Positions 32,742 to 44,144 of a stretch of DNA of 64,000 nt are shown here, piece by piece. The notes beneath the pieces were generated by a model. That model did not search any database and was not told the origin of the DNA. It was given only the letters and a program-made list of their open reading frames with translations. Where the stretch lies: contig CM022374.1 of the NCBI GenBank assembly GCA_011800155.1, positions 2,046,001-2,110,000 on the forward strand, in the 5' to 3' direction. Made by a program: the position numbers and the translations under genes. Source of the stretch: Flammulina velutipes (taxonomy: Eukaryota > Basidiomycota > Agaricomycetes > Agaricales > Physalacriaceae). How positions within the stretch are numbered: position 1 is the first letter of the stretch; each line of letters starts with the position of its first letter.

Positions 32742-35700
32742 TCAAAACGGCAGGCGCTCGACGCTCGCCCAACCCTCTTTCATAAGTCTTCCAAAGCGCT
32801 GGGACCGCCGCACATTAACTGGCTTCCTCATATCCTGGCGAATATACTTCATAAGTGGGACATACGACCTCGGCTTGGCGGATAGAACACGATGGAAAGC
32901 GTGCCATCCCAGACTGCCAACAATGAGCAAGACGTTAGGCCACGAAAAGACTCAGGCCTACAAAAAGACATCCGTCTTGCTATGACAAGAGGCGTACGCG
33001 TTGTCCTTGGCGACTTGTGTGCGTCCCATGGATCGCAGTGACGCAAAACAATATGCAATGACCTGTTTCACCGTACCTATCGCGTTCAATTTAACCGTAT
33101 CTCTCTTTATGGCAAAGAAGCCGACTCACCAAATATTAGTTGTCCGTTCCTAAACGTATCAAGTCCCCATTCAGACACGTATCCATGCATCTTCATAGCA
33201 CAAAGCAGGAAGTTCTGGTAGATATTGAGGTATACAATATGTTCACAGCTCAAAGAGCTGTCAGAGAAAACTGCGTGGCTTTTCGCTTTGGCCAATCTGT
33301 GCTGTGCGTTTTAGAATTCGCACTGCATTAGGTAGGGGAAGACGTACTGGAGCATTTTAGTCGTGAAAGCAAGCCCTGGTCGACGGTCCTTTGATACCGT
33401 GAGGGTGTCCCGTAGGTCTCCAGACATCATTAGTGTCCCAGCTTGTTTGCTTCCAGGAAGAACACCTACGTGTACCCTCGTACCGTGTATAGTCTCCGCT
33501 GACCGATAAGTCTCGCATGTCAATCAAATAACCGCACCAAGGGAACTCTGTTTCGTGACATTCAGGCAATTTCCTCGTTTGAGTACACATAAGCCTCTTA
33601 CGGGGAGTCTCGATGACATTCATGACCTGGTGGTCATAGTCAAAGTTGGTCATGGTTTTGTTCTTGGAAATGAAGCAGCCATATTCGGGATGTCCTGAGG
33701 ATGATCGTTATAAAAGGCGTCTCGACAGGGTTACTGGAAGAGCTTACCTTTGCCCATCATATCGAGGAAGCCTCGAGCTTGGTCCACATCGCTGGTAACA
33801 AACAGGTAGTCGTCTATGAGACGAAGCATGACCTGACATCGATCATGAGCCACTTTTCCATGGCATAGAGCATCAACCTACACTGCGCGGATCGTCCGTG
33901 AACCTCTTGAAGTTCTTCTCCATGTCCCCGTAGAAAAAGGCGCAAAGTATAGAAGACAATACCGAGCCTTGAGGTATGCCAATCATCTGTCTATAATAGT
34001 CCTCTCCAATCTGCGTTCGCGAGTTGAGGAGAAGAGCACAAAAAAGACAGAAATACACACTTTGACGATGTTATCGTTGATGTGCTTTCTCAACAAATCT
34101 AGGGTCTCAGTCCGACGTTCCGACGGGTATGCAACCTACGCGCGTGAGCGTAAATGTAGAATAGCTTTGGGTGTCATACCTGGTCTACGAAGATCGTATG
34201 GTGCAAGGACGCTGCCATCCGTGTGGCGGACATCAAAAAGTCGGGACGTTCGTCTAGTAAGAGCGTAAGCTTCATCGGCCATGAGCAGCGTGTCAAGAGA
34301 CATACCATCGGGCACCGCCTTTCTCATATACTTCCTCACGACGCGCCCATTGGCCACGGATACGTTACCGTACCTCTGCGTTAAATATCCTTCGTGGGAT
34401 ATCACCTCTTCCAAAATCTCCAGAAGTTTAGTCTGTTCGATCGTGTCGAAACAAGCCTGAACGTCGACTTTCAGAAAGTATAGCTTCGGCCTGTTCACAT
34501 TAACGTTCATTCATAAGTGGCAACACATTAGCGAGTGCTTACATTTTGCCCGAGCTTTGGTCGATCATCCGCGTTTTGAACTGCTTCAACTTCGTATAAA
34601 CATCATTCCGACCGGTTACCGACATGCCTAGCATGTGCGGATTTGCTTGCTATATGAAATATGAAGCTTGAGAAGTTCTTGGATGTAAACTCGACGCACA
34701 CGCTCGTATGTCAGGATGTCAAACGCCGTCGATAAGATCTGGTTAATAGAGCGCTCCGAGAAGAAACTTCCATGCTGTCATAATTGATCAGAGCTAGCAT
34801 TGCATATCTAACAAGTATCACTGACCACCCGCTTTTGGCTTTTCCGCCTGAGGTTCACGATGGGTCGGACACCCGTATCTTTGGGAAGCAGACGGACAAA
34901 GGAAAATCCTAGCTTGCGCTGAGCAATAATGCTCTTTGCTTCGTCCTTCTCATCCGTGTCAGCATGGACTCTTGCTCTCGGGGTGCAGGACTTGACGTAC
35001 CGGCGCCATCTTCTGAAATGTGACACTCGTCAACTTCTCTATCAACGGTGCACATAACCATTTCCAGTCGTCTTGTCTGAAGTAAAGGACACGGTTCCGA
35101 AACGAAGCCGACTCCGTGACGTAGAACGCAGTCTATGCATCGTTAGGAACTTAGTTGAAAGACGAAAGAGGGTGCTTACTTTCAGGAGAGACATCATGAA
35201 CGAATCAAAGAACCAATAGAGGAAATCCTCCAAAAGCTCTCTTCGCTTGAGAGCATCGCTGACACTCACTCTGGTCTGTCTTGAACCGTCACCCGGAGGG
35301 GCGAGCCATTCACAGTTGGCTGTGCTAAACCCTTGAACTAGACGATGAAGCGAGAGGGACTCAAAGCGGCGCGCTTTAACGAACTCTTTAATATCTGTGA
35401 GATGTGATGAGGAAAGTGCGCCTAGAAACAGACAACACAAACGTTGTTGGACGAGTTTGTAATTTTCCTTACTGCCCCAGAATTCTTGTGGGATGACAGT
35501 CTTCGTTATAAGAAACGCATATCGGTAGACCTATGGGCTTTCAGTAAAGTAGTGACAGGGCGGAATAGCTCTTACCTCGACATAAGGGCAAGCATAATCC
35601 ACTATTCTGGGTTTGTACTTTGTTTCTTCTTTGGCTTGTGTCAAGCCCATTGCGATGATGCTGTTCCCGCAAGAGTCGACCGAGGTATTTCCTATGTCGG

Positions 35701-37308
35701 TTCCTTGCGTCCTAAGCTGTGATGTTTCTCCGGATAGCATTTCCTGTCGACAACGTTAAATGAAAGACAGACGGGACGTGTGCCACATACCAAAATAATA
35801 CTTTTGTCAACTGTTTTGGTGTCCTTGATCTGTTTTCATTTCAGCTCAGAGAGTGCATCGGATGCAAGTCGCGAACCTTTGAAGGACACGTCTTGTCCCG
35901 AAGAAGATGGTATTTACATTTGCTATGTCGCCAAAGTAATCTATCGAGCAAAAGTAAGACTTCCTTTAGTCGTTTTGGAGTCTTGCACTTTCCCGCTGCC
36001 TGGAAGGGAAGGAGACTATGAGCCTGATGCTTTCTATTACATGAATGAGGAGAGTCGGACCTTAATCATGTCTTCTCGATCCTCAAAGCTGGGCAGAGTT
36101 ATGGACCCTCTCACGGCTGCTTCGAAAGAGAATGCGCTGGGGAGACCATACTGTCTGGGAAAGACATATTTTGCGAGGTGACGGGTGTTTGTATCGTGCT
36201 GCCTAGCATCGTAGTCAACGAGTTTCGGGATGATCGGAGATATCAGCATGTTCAGCACATCTATGTGCGACTCAGCCAGGGGGACGAAAGGGCCATGGAG
36301 GATTTACGCTTGGGTTGTAGCCCACAGAAAAGCTGTTGTGTGTCCGGGATGGTGGTTGGACGGCCGTAGAATAAACGCGAACGGGCTATGATGATCTCGT
36401 TCGGTGTCTTTCTGAAGAAGCACAAAGTTTAGCAAAGATATGAAGTGCGTTTTAGTATGGCGCACTTGACGATTTTCGTTTCTTGTTGAGCGCTTTTACT
36501 ATTGGTACGACGAAAACTGTCCATGCGCTGGAGACTGTCGGTGCGTTGAATGCTATCTGCCGGTATCAGCCTAGGTCGTTTTTCAGGCCGTTGTTGTGTC
36601 TCTGTATCCGCTGGCCGTTTGTGCGCTGGATTGACTGATGTGTCGCTCAAGGCATTGGTGACGAGGCGAATGTGGATGAGCGGCTTTCCTGTAACTTGAC
36701 AGAGACACTCGTTCGGCAGGGCGACAAAGGTTGATGTCTGTGTCAATAGGTGCAGCATGATATCCACACCTACTCTAAAGGGAATGAGGAGGATGTTCTT
36801 CAAAGGGAAAAAGCAGCTACCTGTTCAGCAGAATCTCCCAATCGTAGCTTTTGAGAGCTGTGATGATAGTATTCGGGTGAATCTTCACCAGACCCGCCTG
36901 AGACGACTAACGAACGCGTGAGCACTGGCACGGTTCACTGATGTAGCTGCGCACCAATTTGAATCCAGTCGTCAGGATGTTTTCTTCCTTTTTCTTGAGC
37001 AGTGTTACTTGAGCTCGCTCGACGACCTAGACCGAAATGAGAAGCCAAGCGATACACGAATGCAACAGACACACCTCATCCAAACCAATTGTAGGTGATA
37101 GCAATTGAATATTTGACGGTTGTTGGAGAGATTCCGTAGAATGTGAGCCGACCCAGGACGTTTTTACAAGTTGCTGGTACTCTTCAGAGTCATCGTCCCT
37201 CAACAGAGTCCACCGACGCGTTGAGGCGTTGTCAACCAGCGAGGCGACGTAAGTTTCTAGCTTCATCACTTTCGGAAAGTATTGTTCCAGCAAAGTCGTT
37301 GTGGCCAT
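32742..37308 (-). CDS. TERT: Telomerase reverse transcriptase
   Basis: Catalytic subunit of telomerase. My model joins 23 exons to 1,099 aa: 37075-37308, 36955-37026, 36821-36897, 36466-36774, 36308-36411, 36061-36260, 35877-35999, 35576-35743, 35443-35530, 35180-35394, 35001-35132, 34829-34948, 34700-34774, 34543-34649, 34211-34490, 34061-34135, 33882-34010, 33748-33832, 33476-33694, 33348-33417, 33130-33296, 32998-33076, 32742-32913. Family landmarks in order: VTGKPL, HLAKYVFPRQYGL (CP), KTPKRLK and CPSK (QFP), FYVTES (T), RLLPKDTGVRPIVNL (1/2), LYFLKVDVQACFDTI (A), GIPQGSVLSSILC (B'), RLIDDYLFVT (C, catalytic Asp pair), EFPWCGYLIDM (D/E), then the C-terminal extension. All key aspartates are present. 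The donor at 34211 is uncertain, and an in-frame ATG lies upstream of 37308. Confidence 0.95.
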
Positions 37309-37964
37309 CTTGGACGCGTAAAAGGACGACGCGACGTGGACCGTGGTGGAGAAAGGGAAAGACTCATTGATCACGTGGGGCGCATCAATGCGCTTTCGCT
37401 CTCTCCACCAACTCGAATTCTGCATACGACACCATAATATCAATTCTATATGTGCGTGACTTCTTACAGCTCTACCACTCGAACCACATACAGGTGGTAT
37501 TCTTCGGGAAGTGGCTAACCTATACATCAGGGTATTCTACGTGGACGGACACCTACATGATTCTCAGCCAGGTGTCACGAATCAATGGCTAGTAGGAGCA
37601 ACACACGCTCTTCATAAGCCATGTAACCTCGATATTTGCTTCTCATGGACGACACAGTACAGACATGATTGCATTGTGCAAGAAAAAGCATGATGATGAA
37701 GACCTGTGGGCGAATTTTCAGACCCTGTGGCTGGTGGACCGTTTGAGGGATCCATCCTATTCGTACATCGTTGACACCACCACCTGGATGGGCATTGTCG
37801 AGCATCTTACTCCAAACGAACGCATCTACAAACGTGGTTCAGCTTCAGACTAAATTCCGTGCGCTCGACGCTACGGGACTATATCCTATCGCTCTCCGAG
37901 CGAATTGCATACGGTATATTTTCAAACACGATAGAAATAAGAAAATGGCTAACGTTGTAAATAC
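37309..37964. other. Intergenic stretch 5' of TERT
   Basis: Holds the TERT promoter. Short plus-strand frames (for example near 37665-37853, with Trp-rich WANFQTLWLVDRL) are not supported by start context, splice sites or homology I can see. Confidence 0.4.
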
Positions 37965-38651
37965 TCAGACAGCTATCATGACAGGTCCCTTCGTCTCCCT
38001 GACCATGTCTGAGTAGACAAAATCCCACTTGGACAAAGGACAGTGCTGAGGAAGGGGACTGTTGCCTCCGAAGGACTTCTGCGGGGACTTGAGGGTAGGA
38101 GCAGGCGATTCGGGAGTTGCGGAGAAGGAAGAGGCGGCGGACGAGCGTGGGGAGGATGCCGTTGGGGAGGCGCCTGTCGAAAGGACAACTGACGAGGCTA
38201 AAGATCTGGGAACGACCTTGATCGGAGTGGGAACCCTCGATCTGCGTTTGTTCTGGGAAGCGGTCACGCTTGCGACGGCGTCCTTGAAGCTGAGCTTTGG
38301 TTGAGCTAGCTGAGCCCTGACTATGAGAAGGTATTTGTTTTCGGCTTTGGGGAGGAGGACCTGAGGGCGAGGCCTGTTCGCAGAGGCGGAACGGGGTCTA
38401 CCGGTCGACGGCCGTGGGCAAGGACGATTAATGATGTCTTCAGTATAAATCGCATTGCCAGGAAGGCTGGGGATGAAGCAGTCCATGTTGAGGGCGATGT
38501 CTCCGAATGCGGTGAGAGTATACTCATCCTCGTCTGCGGTGGTGGGCATTGGGGAGGGCGGGCATCGAGCAGGAGGAGATGGAGGGTAGAATGGGGACCT
38601 AGGCGGCTCAGAGAACGGCGAACCCCGGCGAGTTTGCGAAGTGGCAGACAT
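37965..38651 (-). CDS. Pro/Ser/Thr-rich protein, copy 2 of a dispersed pair
   Basis: Intronless, 228 aa, paralogue of the gene at 8655-9377. The first 34 residues are identical except near the end; the acidic patch (EDEYTLTAFGDIALN), the NKYLLIVRAQLAQPKLSFKD block and the WDFVYSDMVRETK tail are kept. The Ser/Pro tract in between is shorter and rearranged. Similarity continues through the leader (both have an ATG in ATGAACGGCATCTATYTRGC about 130 bp upstream) and to roughly 30 bp beyond that. Both copies are intact, so both may be expressed. Function unknown. Confidence 0.7.
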   Translation of the reverse strand: MSATSQTRRGSPFSEPPRSPFYPPSPPARCPPSPMPTTADEDEYTLTAFGDIALNMDCFIPSLPGNAIYTEDIINRPCPRPSTGRPRSASANRPRPQVLLPKAENKYLLIVRAQLAQPKLSFKDAVASVTASQNKRRSRVPTPIKVVPRSLASSVVLSTGASPTASSPRSSAASSFSATPESPAPTLKSPQKSFGGNSPLPQHCPLSKWDFVYSDMVRETKGPVMIAV

Positions 38652-39119
38652 GGTAAGTGCTGGATGTCGACAGGTGGGTAGGCTGGTGGGTATGATGAGT
38701 GAATCTGGGGGATTAAGCTAATTGGAGAGGTCCTTAAGTATGAGGTCCAGGGGGAGCGCGCTAAATAGATGCCGTTCATTGTATGGGTATTGGAAAAGCT
38801 TCGCTATTGTTCGTTTAATTTCTGAGAATCCATGCGCGTGACACCGACAATGAACAACATCATTTATCCCTACTTCATTTCGAAGACATATATCAGTTCG
38901 ATCTCAATGTGGCGCATCGGTACATGGTCCGAGATGTCCGAGCACTCAATTATGCCACCCACAATGAATGTTATTGAGCCCATGGAGTTCAATCATATAG
39001 ATTGCCAGTCGAAGGTGCCTGAAGCGAATGGGACAATCACCAGAGAAAGCTTGAAGCCAATTGCAATATGGAAATTGTTTTGTTGCCTTGCATGACGCAT
39101 ACAAGTCTATGTCACAAGT
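38652..39119. other. Gene-free stretch
   Basis: The first 130-160 bp are the duplicated leader/promoter of the Pro/Ser-rich gene. The rest is the 3' flank of the monooxygenase and shows no supported gene. Confidence 0.4.
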
Positions 39120-41134
39120 TCATGTCTGCGAGAATATCTTGTCGAAGTATTCCTTCAAAGAATCCTCCTTCGTCGCCAAAGCCCCAATCGCTCCATCTGG
39201 GCGGACGACAATGTACCGTACAGCTCTCGAGTCAACATCGTAGTGCTTGTGAACATATCCCTGCGTATCCGAAAGCACGATCTGGCCGTCTTGGGAGTTA
39301 TTAGGGAAATCCACTCCTTCGGGGACCACCACCACCGTTTTCACCAAATCGGCTGGGTAGGAAACCTTGGGCGGCTCTCCAAAGACCAAGAGGGTGTGGT
39401 ACGACGACCCAAACAATGAGCCGAAAAGGCTCAGCGTCTTTCCGTCAACCGTCTTCAACCCAGGAGCGTCCGGGGCCCTATCACCTCCACGCACCACTCC
39501 AGCAACCCCAGAACGATAAGGATCGAAAACCTCGCCATCTACGGTCATATCGTCTACGACGATGCTGCTCCCGCGGTAGTTGACACCCAACTGGCGTAAT
39601 ACTGGGTCCCGATAGAAAGACATCTCTTGGTCCTTCTTCGCGCCGAAGACGTTCTTCGTGAGATTTAGCGTCAAATCGAGCATGGTAGCAACGACTGGAA
39701 GGCGCTCGGAGGAGTACGATTCCAGGATAGACGGTGGCGAGCGTCTCTTGAGTACGAGGGCGAGCTTCCAAGCTAAGTTGAACTGCAGGACTGGTAAGCT
39801 CAGCGACATATATAGCGAAGAAGTACATACAGCATCTTGGACACTGGTATTCAAACCCTGCCCTCCGAGAGGACTGTGAACGTGGGCAGCATCTACGATG
39901 TTTAGATAATTAATGTTGTGTGTAAAGGAATGGATATTCTTACCTCCCACAATGAAAACACGGCCAAAGCTGAACTTGTCAACCATTCTCACTTGAGGTC
40001 TGCCATATAGTTAATACCCTAGAAACTTCAGTGTTAAGGCATTGCACATACTGGTAGTGTGATATCCATATCAAGTCGCCAAACTCAACACCAGCATTTC
40101 CCGACACTTCCGAGAATGCTTTGATGAACGATTCGCGGCTTTCCGCAGCGGCGTGTGTATCAATGTCGCTTCCTCCGAGCATGAAGTTGAAGCGTCCATC
40201 TCGAGTTTCGAAGGCTCTCAGAGATGCTCTAGGAAGGGCGTGAGATTGATTAGCATTGAAAAGTAAAGGGAATGCGCACATCTTATTGGAGCGATCACCC
40301 CACGTATGCCAGAACTATGAACGTCGTCAGACATAGACTTCCTGTGTAAATGCAAAACGTACTGAAGGATCTAAGGGCGACTTGACGTGAATATCACCGG
40401 TGACCATAGATGCCTCCAACCTTCCTTCGCCAAGGAAAGAAATATTGAGCTGTTTGCGAACAACGCTATGAGCGCCATCGCATCCCACTAGATATAGCGC
40501 TTCGAATGTTTCCTTAGTATCATTGTCGTTATGATGTACTAGGTGCGCTGTGACACCATCCGCCGACTGCTCGAAGGATACGAGTTCAACGCCGAGCTCG
40601 ACCTGGCATCCATACTTGCTAGCCAGATGCTCGCGCAGCAGAGCTTCGTGTCGGTCTTGGCCTATCATGATTGGGTTGTTCTAAGCCATGAAAGTGAGCA
40701 AGTTGTATACGAAAATGGAGAAGATTCAAGCCGTACGTAAGGTCGATCAGGCGTATCGTCGAGTAATGCGATGACTTCGCGATCCACGGTCTGACCATTC
40801 GGAAGATGCACTTTCCTGGTGGTGATCCTACCAGATCTAGCAAGCAGGTCGGGCAGGACGCCTAGGAGGTTGTAGAGTTCAAGTGTCCTAGGCTGAGAGA
40901 AGTTAAGAATAGCTCTGTGGTCAGGTGTATGATTGTCTTTACCTGGATGCCACTGCCCTTGAATCCGACACGGTAGGTTGAGAGTTTGTCGATGATACGA
41001 ACAGGAATTCCGTTTTGTAGCAGCGCGAGCGCAGCAACAAGACCCGAGGGTCCGCCACCGCTCTAGAAAAGCGTCAGAAAAATAGATGGAGGAGAAACCA
41101 TGCGCCATACAATAAGAACTTTGGGAGAAGACAT
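39120..41134 (-). CDS. FAD-dependent monooxygenase (aromatic hydroxylase type), copy 1
   Basis: Class A flavin monooxygenase (PF01494 type) using NAD(P)H and O2, like phenol or pentachlorophenol hydroxylases. Exons 41111-41134, 40943-41062, 40737-40892, 40363-40680, 40280-40314, 40052-40228, 39944-39999, 39831-39892 and 39120-39782 give 536 aa. Motifs in order: GGGPSGLVAALALLQNG (FAD, split by intron 1), LVGCDGAHSVVRKQL (DG motif), GRVFIVGDAAHVHSPLGG (GD motif, split by intron 7). The C-terminal 150 residues form a thioredoxin-like extension (GDRAPDAPGL, VVVRPDGAIGA), as in fungal phenol hydroxylase relatives. The substrate is unknown. A same-strand paralogue with an identical exon plan lies directly upstream. 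Confidence 0.9.
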
Positions 41135-41435
41135 GATTATACTGCTGCCATCTGTGCATCCTGCATTTATAGAACCATCAGTTGTTGATTATAGATCGAC
41201 CTAACGAAAGCATGCTGACGGATACTACAATTGGGCAAAATTTATCCCAAGTTTCGTCAAGGGGGTTGGCTGGGTCGCAGCATCGATATGGTAGTAGATC
41301 CAAAGTATGTTCATTTTTAGACGTACCAAAGCGTACATCGTGTGATAGGTACATCGTTTGCCCCGATCGTGAACGCGTCTTCAGACGCAGCCGTTTTTCC
41401 GGGGTGCACCTTGCGCAGTACCATCCGTCTGTGGT

Positions 41436-43448
41436 TCAAACGAAGATCCTGTGAAAGTACTCCTCGACTGTCGCCTCCTTACTTGCAATGGCACCAATCA
41501 CCCCATCCGGTCGCACCACCACGTATCGCACTGACCTCGCATATACGTCGTAGTGCTTGTAGGCATAGCCATAAGTGTCAACCATGACATCCACCGCGCC
41601 ATCCATAGAGTTGACGCTGTCCTGAGGTAGCACTACGACCGCCTTGACAAGATCCTTTCGGTCCACAAGCGAATATGTCGTCGTCGTCCCAAAGATCAGA
41701 AGAGTATGATGCGCTACACCGAACACAGATTCGAATAGACTCGTCATCTCGCCGCTGGTGCTCCTTAGTCCAGGTGCATCCGGCGCTCTGTCACCAGCGC
41801 GTACTGTACCATGTTCGCCAGACCTGTAGGGATCGATAACTTCGCCTTCTTCGGCAAATTCGTCGATGACAATGTCACTCCCTCGATAGTTGACACCAAA
41901 CTGACGCACTTCTATGTCTTGAGCTAGCGAGACGACCTGACTGTCATTCGTGATCCTTTTAGTGAGGTTGACTACCATATCAAGCATGGCAGCGACAACT
42001 GGGAGGCGTTCCGATGAATACGACGATAGGATAGACGGCGGCGAGTGCTGCTTTAGCACGAGAGCGAGTTTCCAAGCTATATTGAACTGCAAGGCATAAA
42101 TTACTCGTTGAGTATCCAGGGGTAAAAAAAGGCGACTGACAGCATCCTGGACACTGGTATTGAGACCTTGGCCTCCAACTGGACTGTGTAGGTGGGCTGC
42201 ATCTAGGTATCATGGATTAACTTTTCCTTCGTTTATCGTCAGTTGTACTGACCTCCCGCAACAAAAACGCGTCCTGTGCTAAAGGTATCCACCATTCGGG
42301 CTTGAGGGCTAACATAACATGAGTGTCTTCTGGTGAGAACAGTCAACGTTGGACACTGACTAGAAGTATGATAGCCATGTCATCTCGCCGAAGACTATAT
42401 CTGTCCTTCCAGTGATGTCGACAAATGCCTTGATGAATGATTCACGGTTTTCTGAAGCCGCCTTGGTAACTTCGGGGGGACCACCCAATGACAAGTTGAA
42501 TCGGCCATCGTTTGTTTCGAATGCTCGCATACTAGCGCTGATTACTAGCGTCAGCTTCATTCAGAGGGACGCTGAAGAGGTAACTGACAATTTGCTCAGT
42601 CGATCGCCCCAAATATGCCAGAACTACAAAGCACCATCAACATCGAACTCGACAAAATCAACGGAATACGTACCTGAGGATCTAAAGATGAGGCTACATG
42701 GATATCGCCCACAACGATTGGCCGTTCGAGTTTGCCTTCGCCAAGGAAGGATAGACCGAGCTGTTTCCGGACGACGCTATGTGCCCCATCGCAGCCTAAG
42801 AGGTATGGGGTTTCAAAGATCTCTATCAAGTCGTTGTCGAGATGGTGCAGGAGACGCGCAACGACTCGATCTGCGGTTTGTTCGAAGGAAACAAGGTCGA
42901 CACCCAGCTCAACGTGGCAGTCGTACCTGGTGGCCAGATGTTCACGAAGGATATCCTCATGTCTATCTTGACCTATCATGACGGGGTTGTTCTGTCGGAA
43001 TGCGTGTCACTCGGGAGCATACTAAGAATCATATCAAATAATACGCACATATGGACGAGCAGGTGTATCCTCGATATAATTGATGAAGTCGTGTGTCATC
43101 GTCCCACCGTTTGGAAGGTACACCTTTTTTGCTTTGATTTTTCCCGACTTCGCTAGTATGTCAGGTAGGACACCGAGGAGGTTGTAAACTTCTAAGGTTC
43201 GAGGCTGAAGGCAATCTGAGGTCAATGCGACAAGGAATCAAATAGGTTGCGTACCGTGACGCCACTGCCTTTGAATCCCACACGATATGAAGTAAGTTTG
43301 TCGATGAGGCGGACATTGATCCCATTCTGAAGCAAAGCGAGTGCCGCTACCAGACCTGTTGGACCAGCACCAGTCTACAAGGTCAGAAATAGCATAGAAG
43401 ATGCCTATTATCGCTCACAATAAGAACTTGAGGAGTATACGAGGCCAT
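41436..43448 (-). CDS. FAD-dependent monooxygenase (aromatic hydroxylase type), copy 2
   Basis: Exons 43419-43448, 43255-43374, 43049-43204, 42674-42991, 42589-42623, 42361-42537, 42253-42308, 42141-42202 and 41436-42086 give 534 aa. Motifs: GAGPTGLVAALALLQNG, LLGCDGAHSVVRKQL and GRVFVAGDAAHLHSPVGG. The tail has GDRAPDAPGL and VVVRPDGVIGAIAS. Every intron lies where it does in copy 1, so the pair arose by tandem duplication, but they are clearly diverged (for example QVVSLAQDIEVRQFG against MSFYRDPVLRQLG). The 5' end of this gene and about 250 bp upstream exist again as a fragment at 49026-49322. Substrate unknown; a secondary-metabolite or aromatic-degradation role is plausible given the reductase gene nearby. 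Confidence 0.9.
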
Positions 43449-44144
43449 ATGTAGGAGAAATCCGACAGCGTGAGACGAGAGTATATCAGGTCCGAAGTAA
43501 GTTCACCGACTCGGAGCCGGGCTCCATTTTCTCATGATGAAGAGAGACATATCCGTCATTCCGGAAGATGGGCGGGCGTGTTATACAGCGTGCAGGAATC
43601 CAGTGCAGCAATGTCAATGATGGGTTGAAGGCAAGGATCGGAACGCGGTCCGCATGGCCGAAGGTCAACTTATTGGATACTTGTCGGATGATCTACTCAG
43701 TAGGCTGTAGATACGCTGTGCGTGTTGTCCTGGAATCTGCTGCAACAAGGACAACAATCAAAGATGGCCAGCCATCATCCATCATGCATGTATAGGATAT
43801 ACTTGACATCTCTGCAAAACTCACGTAGATTATTACATAAGCCAATGCTCTCAAGTTTGCTTTCCCGCCATCGAGGGTAGGAGGAGTAGAGATCTCGCTT
43901 TATGGCCTGGCCATCTTCCGCCGTTCGTATAGGCCCGAATCACAGACTCGCAAGGATCTACTCTCGTATGTGCCCTCTTTGCGAGTCTACCGCCGCCTTT
44001 CTTATAGACCGGTAGCACTGCTCGGTGTATGTTTGAAGTTACCGATGGCATCGCCTGTTGACTACGCGAGAGATGTGATAAATACAAGCAATCGCCATTT
44101 AATGCCGCAGTCATGTCCGTTTCACGAGCTGGATCTTGTGTATG
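43449..44144. promoter_or_regulatory. Divergent intergenic region between monooxygenase copy 2 and paralogue C
   Basis: Drives the monooxygenase leftwards and kinase-like gene C rightwards. From about 43640 it matches the region before paralogue D (from about 46075), including GGCATGGCCGAAGGT-like words, CTTGACATCTCTGCAAAAC, and the family block TTACATAAGCC at 43833. An upstream ATG at 44102 opens the conserved CPFHELDLV frame. Confidence 0.5.

Noticed and set aside
34275..34311. A 36-base GT-AG segment in TERT exon 15 that could be an intron
   Set aside because: It is shorter than any other intron here, and the sequence is open and fits the family when kept as exon.
35444..35722. Plus-strand open frame over TERT exons 8-9
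   Set aside because: It is the antisense shadow of TERT; the minus strand encodes the conserved VIPQEFWGS segment there.
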